This document shows positions 1 through 10,363 of a stretch of 64,000 bases of DNA, piece by piece. A model generated the notes under the pieces. It did no database searches. It was not told the origin of the DNA and was given only the letters and a program-made list of their open reading frames with translations. The stretch spans positions 248,001 through 312,000 of the forward strand of contig NC_089984.1 of NCBI RefSeq assembly GCF_036417845.1, read 5' to 3'. Source of the stretch: Apteryx mantelli. Lineage: Eukaryota; Chordata; Aves; Apterygiformes; Apterygidae. How positions within the stretch are numbered: the first letter of the stretch is position 1; each line of letters starts with the position of its first letter. Made by a program: the position numbers and the translations under genes.

Positions 1-1596
1 TGGGAGCAGAGCACTGCTCTCTCCAGACACCTCCTCCCACGCTGAGCAGCAAAACACTGGCGCCACCACCCAGCTCCACCACAGGGCATCTCGCACTGTA
101 ACACGCCGTTACCTCCACACCTCACAGAGGGTTGGCAACCAACACACGCCTCTGCATCAGCGACACACAGCCCACAGCACCACACATGGCAGCACGCAGG
201 GCACCCCAAGCACCCCACAACACACAAAGCCCAACTCTCCAGACCTTCCATTCCTTTCTAGTCCTCCAAGGCCTTGCAACAGGCTCTGCCTCTGAACAGC
301 CACTCACAGCCCGGGGCCTGCTCACTTCCCACCTTCCCACCAGGAAGCAGAGAAGAAGTGCTCTCACAGGGGCTGATCAGGCCAGCTTTTCCCTCTCGCT
401 TGTGCCTCAACTTCTCTGAACAAGAAATCTCTTTCAAAATGTGGCCCATACCCTTTTTGGGGGGTGACATTCCTTCCGTCTCCTCCAACAGCCTTTGCAC
501 CCATTCTCCAATGACTGCATACGTGGACAGAAAATCAGAGACCCCTAAAGTGTTACAGTTCCAAATGTGTCATAAAAGCAGCTGGACACCTCAAAGACAG
601 ACACAGCATGCAGACCTTGCAGGAAAATCTCACAAGCTCCCTGCTCTTTTGACAGGGGCAACTTCTAAAGCACACACACACCCTGGCAAGAAGAGATTAC
701 TCACACCACTGCTCACACCAGCACTACATTCATTTAGCAGCCTCAAAAGTCTAGCTGGACTCCCTAGCTGACTGCGAGGACGCTGCAAGCTTCTACTTAG
801 CAACAAGCGGAAAGGCAAACTCCATGTCCATGTTCACCACAGAACATCATCTGCATTTGAAATGTAGCAGTACTAACTCATGATGATGGAGTGGAATAAA
901 ATTTGTGTCAGATGATGTGGAATATCGACTTCTGCTTGATTAATGAGTTGCATTTCTGTATTGCTGTAGAGCTCTGCAGGGGTCAATCCCTCCGCTGAGC
1001 ACACGCAACAAACCCAGAAGTGACCTCACCACCAACATCCAAGCCATGCATCTTCTCCTGACCTGTCAGCTGCTCACATAGAGGTGTCATCACATCACAG
1101 ATTCACATCATGGCCTCATAATACTCACAATGCTCTGAAACACCCATTGCCTACCAGTTACTACACCAAAAGATTAGCTTCTGCTATGCATTATCAACAC
1201 CTAGCCTATGAAATTTAAGAATTGCAGAACAGCCTGCAAGTAATTCTTGGCAACATTTTCTAACGGGAGGATTGCATGGGAGCAGCGATCATGAAACTGA
1301 AGACAGCAGGGCCTCGTGTCCCAGGCACAGGGAGAAGCCTTCCCGCAACTCAGAACTCTGGTTCCTTCCCCAGTGCTGAACAAAACCAGAAAATCCTCCA
1401 CACATCCAGGACAACAAGCATTCTCCTATTTTAGGCCCTGACAACTGGAGGCACGTGGAAGGACTCAGGCCAGGACATCTCAGTTGGTGAAACCAGCAGA
1501 GACACAATTCAGCAACTCTTCACCCTGACCTAGGAGCATGGAAAGAACAACAGCAAGTGCAAGCACTGGCCGTTCATCAACTTTCAAGGCCCCTGA
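1..1596. other. Unit A outer segment, no gene recognised
   Basis: Sequence shared by the three copies (23038-24635 inverted, about 42750-44330 direct). I see short open frames, but none has family motifs or convincing splice structure. CA-rich stretches are scattered through the first 250 bases. Nothing is assigned. Confidence 0.5.
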
Positions 1597-2379
1597 CAAG
1601 CTGACGGGCGAGTGAAGAGTTAACAGGACTGAAGTTTGTCAACTGATATGCAGAAGAACTGATAGCACAAGAGCTGAGGTGCACAAAGCTGTTGAACAGA
1701 GGACTTAACAGGACTAAAGTCGTCTACCAACCGATATGCGCAAGGACTGATATGCGCAAGGCTGCGGAATGGAAGCATTAACAAGACTGAAGAAGTCTGC
1801 CACCTGGAATCTGCACGGACCCCCGGGGAGCGAAGAAACAATACGGAGGTGTTGTGGTCTTGCCTCGCTAGCAGGGTCCTCCCAAGCAGACAAACAAACA
1901 GTCCTGGGATTGTGAAACTCGCAGAGGTCAGCAAAAGCGTTGTTTGCCCAGAGCCCCAGCCGTATAAAAAGAGACTTGGGAGCTAGGAGAGTTTGAGCAG
2001 GGACGGGAACCTGACCTGACCATCCTCTCCGCCTGGACCGTGAGTATTCCCCCCCCTCCCCTTTTCCTGGGACGCTGGGTTAAGGGAACTCCTCGAGGTT
2101 GAGAGCCCTCTCACTAGGAGAGTGAACAAGAAAGCTTTCAAGTAGGGATAAGAAGTCCTTCCAATTAATAACGCAGTAATCGACGGTTTCAGGTTATCCT
2201 TTCTAAATTAGTAACTGATGGTTTTGTGTTATCCTTTCTAAATTAGTAATCGCATTATTTTAATGGATGTTACTAATCCAAGAACTTGTGTGAGGAAATA
2301 AACATCTTTTTTATTATTATTATATTACTGTCTTAGTCGTTGCTATCGAACCTTCATAGCATGACAGCATGACACAAGC
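1597..2379 (+). mobile_element. Solo LTR, 773 bp, with 5-bp target duplication (copy 1)
   Basis: The element runs 1602-2374, begins TG and ends CA, and is flanked by direct caagc repeats at 1597-1601 and 2375-2379. Copy 3 has the uninterrupted site with one caagc. Inside, a TATA box (tataaaa, 1963-1969) is followed by a strong splice-donor-like GTGAGT near 2041 and an AATAAA at 2297-2302, consistent with plus-strand U3-R-U5. A 5-bp duplication fits several endogenous retrovirus classes, so I assign no family. No internal region remains, so this is a solo LTR. Confidence 0.8.
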
Positions 2380-2849
2380 AAAACAGCTCACACTTACAGA
2401 GCTCTTCTGCAAACACCCTTCACCCTGCTGCCAGGCTCACAGGTCGCGGCGCAAAGCAAGAGGCAGGGAGCAAAAACAACGGCTAAGGCACGGCATCACA
2501 TGCGGGCACAGCCTCTCTCAGAGCCACTCGGAAATGCAGTTTTCACAACAAAAGACACCACTGGGAAGGGCACCTCGCGACGACACCAGCAGCCTGCTCA
2601 CACTTTGCCCAGCACCTCCCAAACGCACCTCAAAGCAGCACCTGGGGCTGCGCTGGCAGCAGCACCTCAGGGAAACGCTTTAACAGGGATCCCAGAGCCA
2701 CCACAGGGCCAAAGCTTCCTGCCCCCAAACCCCACCGAGCCGCCCCGGCCCAGCTGCTCGCGGCAGGCCGCCACGTCTGGCTGCAGGGCAGCTCCCCCCT
2801 CTGGCCCACGTCGCTCTGGCCCCTGCTCACGGCCCCACCAGCCCCTGCT
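2380..2849. other. Unit A segment between solo LTR and CpG-rich block
   Basis: Moderately GC-rich, purine/pyrimidine-biased sequence conserved in all three copies (21785-22254 inverted, 44336-44810 direct). Frames are open on both strands because of base composition. No domain or splice pattern supports a gene. Confidence 0.4.
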
Positions 2850-3440
2850 GCAGCTCCTGCAGCAAAGCAGCCCCGTCGCCAGCACCGCTGCCCCGCCCCG
2901 GCGGGAGGGCACCTGCCGCCATTTGAACGCGCCTGCAGCCCCCACCAAACGCTCTCGCCCGCTCGCTTCTCGCCTGCTTTGCTCCCGCTCCTCTTCCACC
3001 TCTTTCTTTGACGTCTTTTTTTTCCCCCACATGTTGGACTGCAATTGGCTGGCAGAGCCATCAGTGAAACCGATGCCCGCCCTCCTCCTCCTGACAGCCA
3101 ATAGGAGGGCTGAACTGGGGCGATGCCATGGCAACATTGGGCCCTCCTGCCCTGGCGGCCAGCTCCGCCCCCTCCCCCTTGGTCGGGCGCCATGTTGTGG
3201 GCGGCAGCGCGGGGCGCGGCGGGGCCTGGGGGCAGCGCGGCGCTGTGTGGGCGGGCAGTGCGGGGTCCCGGGGTGCGGCCGCTGCCCCGGCGGGGCTGGG
3301 CTGTGCGGCAGGGGCCCCGCGGGGCTGCTGGCTGCCCTGCGCCCTGGGGGCCGTGCGGGGCGTGGGGGGGGCAGCGTTGGGGGCCTGTGCTGGTGGCCTC
3401 CGTGGTGCCGGCGTGGGGGCCCTGGGGCTGGCCGTGGCAC
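2850..3440. promoter_or_regulatory. CpG-rich promoter-like block (copy 1)
   Basis: A GC-rich, CpG-dense stretch with inverted and direct CCAAT motifs near 3045 and 3098 and GC boxes (ccgccccctcccc near 3166). On the plus strand an ATG at 3192 opens a frame rich in Ala, Arg and Gly with few acidic residues, which could be a mitochondrial-type presequence or chance in GC-rich DNA. On the minus strand an ATG near 3032 opens a Lys/Arg/Glu-rich frame. Both lie where a divergent promoter's first exons would be. No downstream coding exons were identified, so this may be a relic promoter. Confidence 0.45.
2975..3110 (-). repeat. Promoter-like duplicate P1 (copy 1)
   Basis: Read on the minus strand, this block aligns with 6465-6620 on the plus strand. 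Both have CCTATTGGCTG, a GGAGGAGG run, GGGCGGG, a TTTCACTGA core, GGCTCTG.CAGCCA and an ATGTGG start followed by an A-rich then AG-rich leader. The two are clearly diverged, so this inverted duplication predates amplification of unit A. Counterparts lie at about 21525-21660 (plus) and 44945-45060 (minus). Confidence 0.6.
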
Positions 3441-3895
3441 CGGAGCCCACAGGCAGCATCCTGCTGCCCCCAGGGCAGGGCAGGGCAGGGCAGGGCAGTG
3501 TCCTCTCGCCCCTCCTGCCCCGGGTCCCTGCCCACAGCAGCCCCGGGGCTCGGCTAGGGAACGGTGGTGTGAGGTCGTGAGGGTGCTGGTGGAGATGGCT
3601 GTGTTGGGCTCACCCCAGCACTGCCCACCACAGCTCAGAGAAAAAACCTTGGCGTCAGCCAGGACCTGTTGAATGAGGATTGCACCTCCACCTGTTTCCA
3701 GGCTGCTCTCTCCAATGTATGTTCTTTTGGGTGCGGTGATTTGAGCCTAGTTTGCAGGAGGACAGGGGCAGTGGCCATCTAAAGATGGCATCTCTGAGCC
3801 CAAAACATGCTGCGCCAAGTTGGAAGGATCGAGGGGGAAGGAAGAGAGATTTTCCCAAACACCCAGAGGACTTGGGGTTATTAAAAGGTGAAGGT

Positions 3896-6460
3896 TTTAT
3901 TATCATATACGGACATTTCCAGCAGGGTCTTGAGAGCCCCATGGAGCTGCAGGCCACCTCAGCATCTGGGATGCAGGACCCCTTTCCTCTCAGAGCCAGA
4001 CCCCAAAGGGGGACCCCTCCCAGGAAAACCTGTCATGGATTCCCATGCCCCCCCCCACCCTAAGAGGCGATGGAGCTGGCCACACAGAAGCCTTGGGGCT
4101 CAGGACAGCCCCAGGACCCAGGAGTCCTGGCTGTCACATTGTCCCCCGAGCCAGAGGGGACCCTCAGGCAGGGCTCTCGCAGCAGCCCCCAGCCCTGTCC
4201 AGGCACCCCCACAGCCCGGGATCCACAGCAGTTTTGGCAGTTAACAGTCTCTGTGCGACACCTCGGGAAGGATCTCCCAAAGCCCTTACCCTCGGTGGAG
4301 AGCCGCAGGAGCGCAGGGGACAAGGAGCTGTGGTCCTGGCTGATGGTGTCCATCCAGCAGTCCTCCATCTCGCTTGCCCTCTTGCTCTCGTTTCACCTCT
4401 CCAGCCAGAGAAACGGGACGCTCTTCCCATCTCATTACCCAAAACTCCTTTCGAACATGCCCCTGCTCCTCCGCCTGTTGGTGAGGGGCCCCAACGTGGT
4501 CCCACTGCCTCCTGTCCCCTCTCCTTGCCGTGGAGCCACTAGGAAGGGCAGCCGTGGGGAGGGTGTGAGCAGTGCCCAGGAGTGCCTGGGCCTCACAGGG
4601 AAGTGAGGGTCCCCACCCACGACACCGGGGAGACCTCCCTGTGATGTGGCACGTCCCATTGTGACCTCAGCTCATGTCATCTGGGGGCTCTGTAGGTCAC
4701 TGCCATGGAGATGGCACAGCCAGGGAGAGAGCAGAGAGATTTCCCCTCATGTGCTGGAAAGCCATCACTTCCCTTCACTGCAGTTATTTTCCATAATTTT
4801 CTGATAAATCCTTCAGGAATGTCTCCAGACAGTGTCAAAGACTGTGAAATATCTCAAACGGGGCACTGAAGATGTCACTTCTGCGCCCCTGCACCGACAG
4901 GTCACTGCACTGGGCAGACCTGTGCAGGAATCTGGGGTTTGGGGGTTGGCGTTTTTACAGGATCCAAGGCATGTGGGATGAACCAGCACAAAGCATGGCC
5001 ACAGGCTGAGAAATGCTTTGGTGAGCCTCAAAACTGCTTTCTGCTGTGGGCCCCTCTTTTTGTGGAAGCAGGATGCAGGACAATGTGGGACAGGACATAG
5101 CTTTCCTCCTTTAGGCACCAAGGCAGGCTCTTTGCTTTTAGAAGTGCTCGGCAAGGTTTCTCAGTCGGCAGTGCTTGAGCTAGAGATGCTATGCCAGAGA
5201 AGAGCAAACATAGCCTTAACACACATCATCCAGAGGCCCTTATCCAGGACCCTGGAGCCTGCCAGGCTCCAAAGCCATGGGCGAGGCCAGGTAGCAAATG
5301 TGGGGAAGTTTTCCCATTTCCCATGAAATTTGCCCATCTTTCCTTCTGGCTGAGCCTGAGGAAGCCATTTCTCATCCCTGGGCCTCATTTGGTCCTTGTG
5401 CTTTTCAGTGTCACCTTGGGGCTGTGCTTCTCCCCTGGGTACGCTCCTCAGCCCCCTGCCCTCCTCCTCCTCGCAGGCACCCTTGCTCTCCCGGGTCTGT
5501 ACAGCCCCGACATCCTGGATCTCCCACATTTTATGACTCTGGGCTTCTCAGGACATGCCCATGTACTGCAGTGCTGCTGTCCAGGCTCCAGTGCAGAGCC
5601 TATGAGGCAGTGCGATGCCTCAGGACGTGCATTTTGACTCACTCCCAAGTTTGTGAGATGACCAGCTCCCAGCTCTGCAGCTGCTGAAGTTTGAGAGCAT
5701 CCCTACAACCAGCCTTCCTGCTCTTCCTAATCTCTGCACAGTTTTGGGGCAAATCTTGCAGAAGGGAGACTCCATCCCCCTTGAATACTGTGAGAGATGT
5801 GGCTTTCCAAGTCACTGCAAAAGGAAGGACTCCTTTACTTCTTTGGGTTGCTTCCTGAGCCTGTGGCAGCCCCTCTGTGATGCTGGGAGCCCCAGCTCTG
5901 CAGCCTGCTGTCTTTGCCCTTTCTCTCCCCTGTCTCCTGTTTGTCTACCCAAAGTCTTCTCTCCACACCAGGGGCATGGGAAGTGCTGCTTTAGAGAGCT
6001 CATTTGAAGCTGTGACATGTTGTGAAGCTGAAGGCCTGAAGGAGGCTAGTCTGGGACATGGCTGTGCCCCCACACCCCCTCCTGTTCCCAGCCTGAGGAT
6101 CCAGGAAGGTCTCCAGGGAGAGCAGTGGGTTTGGGGGTGGGTGGGATGGGTTTCCCTCAACATCCCTGGGTCCTGCATGGGTTTCTCTGAGTGCTCAGGA
6201 AAATCCCTCTTCTCTAGGGGCTTGCATCAAGGCTTTTCCAGACTTTTGTACAGAAACCCAGCCTGGTCCAAGATCCCCAAGAGCAGCACGGCCCCCAGCA
6301 TCGCCCGGGACCCCCAGGAGCTGTCTGGCTCTCTCTTCTGTTCCCCCATTCCCCGATTAAATGGACACTTTGTAACCTCACCTTTACAACACTCCATCTG
6401 GACACTGCAACACTGTGACTCCTCCCCTAGCTCATTCCCATAGGCAGCTGCTGATTTGCG
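3896..6460 (-). other. Candidate transcription unit in unit A (copy 1), unrecognised
   Basis: Three elements line up on the minus strand. Upstream is promoter-like block P2. A first-exon donor (AAAG|GTGAGG) lies at about 6381. A 249-nt block at 4290-4538 sits between a pyrimidine-rich acceptor and a GTAAGG donor, and an AATAAA lies at 3896-3901. The 249-nt block has one frame open throughout in all three copies; a second frame gives a short peptide starting MEDCWMDTIS. No domain is recognised. It could be a small gene, a lncRNA or a relic. Nothing else is assigned between 3440 and 6460. Confidence 0.35.
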
Positions 6461-6464
6461 ACCT

Positions 6465-6620
6465 GCCTATTGGCTGGCAGGAGGAGGGGGGCGGGTCTGG
6501 ATTTCACTGACGGCTCTGTCAGCCAGTCGGAGTCCACCATGTGGAAGAAAAACAGACGTGAAAGAGAGAGGTGGAAGAGGAGAGGGAGCGAAGCAGGGGA
6601 GGCTTTGGGTGGAAAGCAGG
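6465..6620 (+). repeat. Promoter-like duplicate P2 (copy 1)
   Basis: Homologue of the block at 2975-3110 in opposite orientation. It holds an ATTGG box, a GC box, the TTTCACTGA core and an ATGTGG that opens a basic frame rich in Lys, Arg and Glu. Counterparts are at about 18000-18157 (minus) and 49020-49175 (plus). The pairing implies six related promoter-like blocks in this window. Confidence 0.6.
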
Positions 6621-6639
6621 ACCGGGCTTGGGCAGCTTG

Positions 6640-8323
6640 TTTCTCACAAGACCGTGAGAAACGCTCTGCCCCCCCTGGCCAGTATAACTGCTCTGCCTGG
6701 CACTGAGGCACAGGAGGACTCAGGGTGGAGATCGGGCTCTGCAGTTAAGAGCCCCAGGGGCAGAGTTAGGAAACAAGAAAAGACCTCGAATGCGAAAAAA
6801 CAGCATCTTTAAGTACACCAGAAACCAGCAGGGGCTGGAAAATGCCCCAAGCTGTAGTAAAAGTTTCTGAGCATAAAGAAAAATCAATGAAAAAAAAAAA
6901 ACCCTGTTCAAATGTGAATAATAGATGGATGTAACCGAGTAACCTTAAAAGAAATAGCTTCAGCAGTTACAGTTAAAACCAAACTATAACAACCGAATGG
7001 CCTTGGTAGGGTTTACTTTTTGTTTGGGTTTTACAGAGTGACCCTCTGAAGAGCAACAACTTGAAAAGAAGCAGCCAGAAAGAGTGGTAGAATTGTTAGG
7101 CTAAGTAATGTGTTTTTTAAAAGTATCTAAATAATAGAATGAATCTAGGAGCCAGGAGAGAAGTAACATCAAAGGAAGATGGCAGACCTAAGAATGAGGG
7201 GATACACATACCAGGCTGATAACGAAACTCAACAGCTGTATTCTAGTGTTTGTAAAAATTGATGATCCTAAGGAAGGGGCTAACACCTTCCCTTGATGAA
7301 AGGAAAGGAAAGAAAGAGAAAAAGATGGTAAAATTAAGCATAAATGTAACAGCTGTTGATCTGAAGTTAAAGTTGTCTGTTTCCTATAGAGAAGACAGGG
7401 AAATACGGAAAAAGAATAATAAAAAAAAGGTGACCAACTCTATTTGAAGCTCCTCTAAAGGGAACTATTCCAGCTTGGGGAACAAACTGATCTTTCGGTG
7501 CAGGAAAGAAATGCCTGCAATTAAAGGAAATAAGATTTCTGTGTTAACATATTGAACTGGAACAACACTCGGATTCACCGAATTTGGGTCAATAGGCCAG
7601 ACCAATCATGTTGCTATTAGGATTAAGACTGTTATTTTTAACAGTTGTTTACGTGTTACTGCAAATGGGCATGCTTTGCTTTTGGCGTCTATTAATAGCA
7701 GTGCGCGTTTCCCCAGTACACTGTGCTTACCCAAAAGCCGCCCACTGCACACCAAGGGGAATTTGCTGACTTCTGAAATAAATGCGTGTGTCTGGTGGTG
7801 TCAAGGGGTGGAGTGACAGGCGCCACACAGGCAAGCGTGGGACTCTGGATGGTGCAGCCCACAGAAGAGGGGTTTGCTCTGGGGTGATCCCAGGAGTTAA
7901 GGAACCCCGGGTGCATCACGGCTGGAGCCACCACACTGTGGGGTTGCTGCAGCCTGGGGGCAACCGTCTAACGACCCCACGACTGACAATTCCAGACAGA
8001 GGAGAAGTGACACCACAGACTCACCCCATAAACATCTAGGTGCTGTGGAACCATTCCCTACAGAAAGACCTGTTAGTGGGCAAATTGTTACTAACTGAAC
8101 AGTGCTGTGGGCTGAGCACTAGGTTACCTGTTGATGTGCATGCTGTTATTGACTGAGGCCATACAGCTTTTGTGTAACTGCGGTCGGGCGTTGTTTTGAC
8201 TCGCTATAGAAAAGAGTAAGCCACAGAAGTTGGTGTGGACTCTGACCGACCATCAGCTGGCCTGTGGATGTCAATGGCGTGATGAGGAGAATCCAGGCAA
8301 ACTACCAGGTTTGTTATAACCTC
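6640..8323. other. Unit A AT-rich segment, no gene recognised
   Basis: AT-rich sequence with a poly-A run near 6890-6901 and no extended open frame or protein motif. It is shared with 16303-17990 (inverted) and about 49195-50993 (direct). Copy 3 holds an extra stretch of about 120 bases near 50858-50982. No function is assigned. Confidence 0.4.
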
Positions 8324-8329
8324 TTATCT

Positions 8330-8561
8330 TGTGGAGGAAAAAGGATGAGCAGGGAGGCACTGCGGGGCGGAACATGGGAAGGTCGTAACGGGCGGAGCAC
8401 TGCTGCCGGAGAAGAAGGCGGGGCTTTACAGCATTATAAAAGAGCAGGACACGCTTCATTAAACGCCATTTGCCACTCCTCATATTGGTGTCTGTGTGGT
8501 GATGGTCCGGGGCCTGGGGAGAAGGCCCCGTGCCTCCTCGGTAAGAACGAGAACGGTAACA
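8330..8561 (+). mobile_element. 5' LTR of the provirus
   Basis: 232 bases, TG...CA ends. TATAAA at 8435-8440 and ATTAAA polyadenylation signal at 8458-8463, so R is short. It is identical to the 3' LTR except for one fewer T in a T run near 8470. Confidence 0.95.
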
Positions 8562-8563
8562 AG

Positions 8564-8581
8564 TGGTGACCCCGACGTGAT
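8564..8581 (+). promoter_or_regulatory. Primer binding site, tRNA-Trp type
   Basis: The 18 bases tggtgaccccgacgtgat follow the 5' LTR after two bases. This is the tRNA-Trp complement used by avian leukosis/sarcoma-type alpharetroviruses, which is established knowledge of that genus. Confidence 0.9.
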
Positions 8582-8646
8582 TCCGAGGAGGCGGCTCGGC
8601 TGGCGTAGGCACCGGGAGTGTGAGGAAGGGATCCGGATCCGGAACC

Positions 8647-10218
8647 ATGGAGGCCATATGTAAGGTAGTGATGGCCTGCGCCAAGGAATGGCGGGCGCCG
8701 CTGAAGGCGAGCGCGATACGAGCGTGTGTAGAGAGGCTCGTGAAGGAGGGAGTGATTACTTCTCCTATGGAGATTCTGCGGGAGGAACTGTGGCTGCAAT
8801 GCACAGCAGCGCTGGCGGAGTTCCCGATGAACGGGGGATCCGCGAGGGAGTTAAAGGTGTGGGGGCTGATAAGAATGCTCCTGCGGAGAGCGAGGGAGGA
8901 ACGGGAGACGTGGAAGGCGGCTAGAGAGGCACTTAGAGGGAGTGGGATACGTGTGGGGTCGACGGAGATAGAGGGAGCGGCGGAGGAGACGGCGCCAGAG
9001 GGGGGAGAGGAGCGGGTCGAAGAGCAAGGGGAGGAACAATGGGACGGAGGTCTGGTGATGCCAGCCGGGCTGGGAGAAGAGGCTTTGCGTGCCCCTCCAC
9101 CACACTACCCCTGGGACGAGTTGCGACAGGCAGACAGAGCAGGACAACCTTGCCCTGTCGCGCCCAGTGAGCCCGAGGGGGAAGGAGAAAGGGGGGAGAA
9201 TAAGCGAGGGAATGAGCGAGAGAATGAGCGAGGGAATGAGCAAGAGAATGAGCGAGGGAATGAGCGAGAGAATGAGCGAGAGAATGAGCGAGGGAGAATA
9301 CGAACACCGAATGAGTGGCTCCCCGGGGCACTCATGGTACCTGATAAGAGCTGGAATCAGGGCGAGTCGGCGGCCAAAGATGGCGCCGGGGACAGAGAAA
9401 GAGGGCGGAGGAGAGTCACCTTCGATAGTACGAGACGAGCCAGTGGGAGGGAACGGGTGAGCGAGGATGAGATGGACAGCCTTACAAGGCGGTTTCAAGA
9501 AGTCTATTGGGGAGGGGAGCGTGAGGGAGGCGTGAGAGCGGAGGAGGTGGAGGAGGATGTGGAGATAGGACTAGAGCAGGCGCTGCGGCTCATGCGGAGG
9601 CTGGAGAGAGAAGTACAAAAACAACAGCGGATGCTGCAGCGACTGGCCGACACACGATCCCAGGACAATTCCAGTGGCGAAAAGCCCCGAGCCGAGTTAT
9701 ACCTGCCAGATTGGCAACTATCAGCGGGGGCGGTGACATTACGGGGTCTTAAACTCACGGCACCCCCTGAAACGCCGTTGGCGCTGCCGGTACGCCTGGC
9801 GCCCGGAGGGCTCATAGAATGGACGCCCATCGACCCAAAGGCCGTGTATGAAGAACTCGGGAAGCTAGTAAAGGTAGAGCCACCCTGGACAAAGATAAAA
9901 CAGACACACGCAGAGAGTTTCACTGAATTCTGTGACAGGCTCCAGCGGGCCATTGCAGAGTCAGACTTGCCCCCTGAGGCCCAGGGTCCGGTCATGATGG
10001 AGTGCCTCTGGCAGCAGAGTGACGCCATGACGCAGGACATCCTGAAAATGATCCCTAAAGGAACACCACTTTCGGTTGTCATCCGCACGGTACTGCAAAA
10101 ACAGAATCAGGGAACAGCAGCAGCGCAGGCTCTTGTCACGGCGGTGGACCAGATGAGAAAGGGACCACAGCGTTGCTTCTCTTGTGGATATCACAGGGAA
10201 GAGGGTATGCTGCGGTAA
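8647..10218 (+). CDS. gag: Gag polyprotein of the deleted provirus, truncated and rearranged
   Basis: 523 codons from ATG at 8647, in a good start context (accATGG) and downstream of the primer binding site. The N-terminal ~95 residues resemble alpharetroviral matrix. A PPHY motif (residues about 151-154) fits the PPxY late domain that recruits NEDD4-type ligases. Residues about 185-216 are an Asn-Glu-Arg-Glu repeat encoded by 12-base DNA units. A capsid start-like segment (EWTPIDPKAV) is followed after only a few residues by the major homology region (ESFTEFCDRL), so nearly all of the capsid N-terminal domain is absent in frame. The frame ends at 10218, inside the first zinc knuckle (CFSC, with no completed CCHC). 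It is unlikely to form a normal capsid alone but might co-assemble or interfere. The frame is uninterrupted, consistent with recent insertion. Confidence 0.85.
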   Translation: MEAICKVVMACAKEWRAPLKASAIRACVERLVKEGVITSPMEILREELWLQCTAALAEFPMNGGSARELKVWGLIRMLLRRAREERETWKAAREALRGSGIRVGSTEIEGAAEETAPEGGEERVEEQGEEQWDGGLVMPAGLGEEALRAPPPHYPWDELRQADRAGQPCPVAPSEPEGEGERGENKRGNERENERGNEQENERGNERENERENERGRIRTPNEWLPGALMVPDKSWNQGESAAKDGAGDRERGRRRVTFDSTRRASGRERVSEDEMDSLTRRFQEVYWGGEREGGVRAEEVEEDVEIGLEQALRLMRRLEREVQKQQRMLQRLADTRSQDNSSGEKPRAELYLPDWQLSAGAVTLRGLKLTAPPETPLALPVRLAPGGLIEWTPIDPKAVYEELGKLVKVEPPWTKIKQTHAESFTEFCDRLQRAIAESDLPPEAQGPVMMECLWQQSDAMTQDILKMIPKGTPLSVVIRTVLQKQNQGTAAAQALVTAVDQMRKGPQRCFSCGYHREEGMLR

Positions 10219-10296
10219 AACGGGAGGAGCAGATAAGATGGGTTCCAATGAAATGCCTAAAACCTGACCTAAATGCACGTACGGGAGGGTCTGGGG
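10205..10296 (+). pseudogene. pol: Integrase C-terminal remnant fused behind gag
   Basis: In a frame overlapping the gag end, a short tail contains RWVPMKCLKPDL, which fits the W-x-P...KPD motif near the C terminus of alpharetroviral integrase, and then stops. Protease, reverse transcriptase, RNase H and the integrase core are missing. The deletion junction is therefore within the first zinc knuckle of nucleocapsid, near 10195-10205. Confidence 0.55.
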
Positions 10297-10363
10297 TGTA
10301 ACTAATCATTCTTGGTGAGATTCCATCCTGAACAGGGCGACGCCAGACGGGATGCTGCTGCAT

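Noticed and set aside
2500..3672. 390-codon frame and its opposite-strand partners in unit A (also at 21079-22212 and 44273-45025)
   Set aside because: Frames are open on both strands of GC-rich DNA and change length between copies through indels, with no domain.
6230..6330. Short signal-peptide-like minus-strand frame (MLGAVLLLGILDQAG)
   Set aside because: Only about 24 codons long, not bounded by clear splice sites, and altered in copy 3.
9201..9295. 12-base repeat as an independent microsatellite or regulatory array
   Set aside because: It lies inside the continuous gag frame and keeps that frame, so it is best read as coding.
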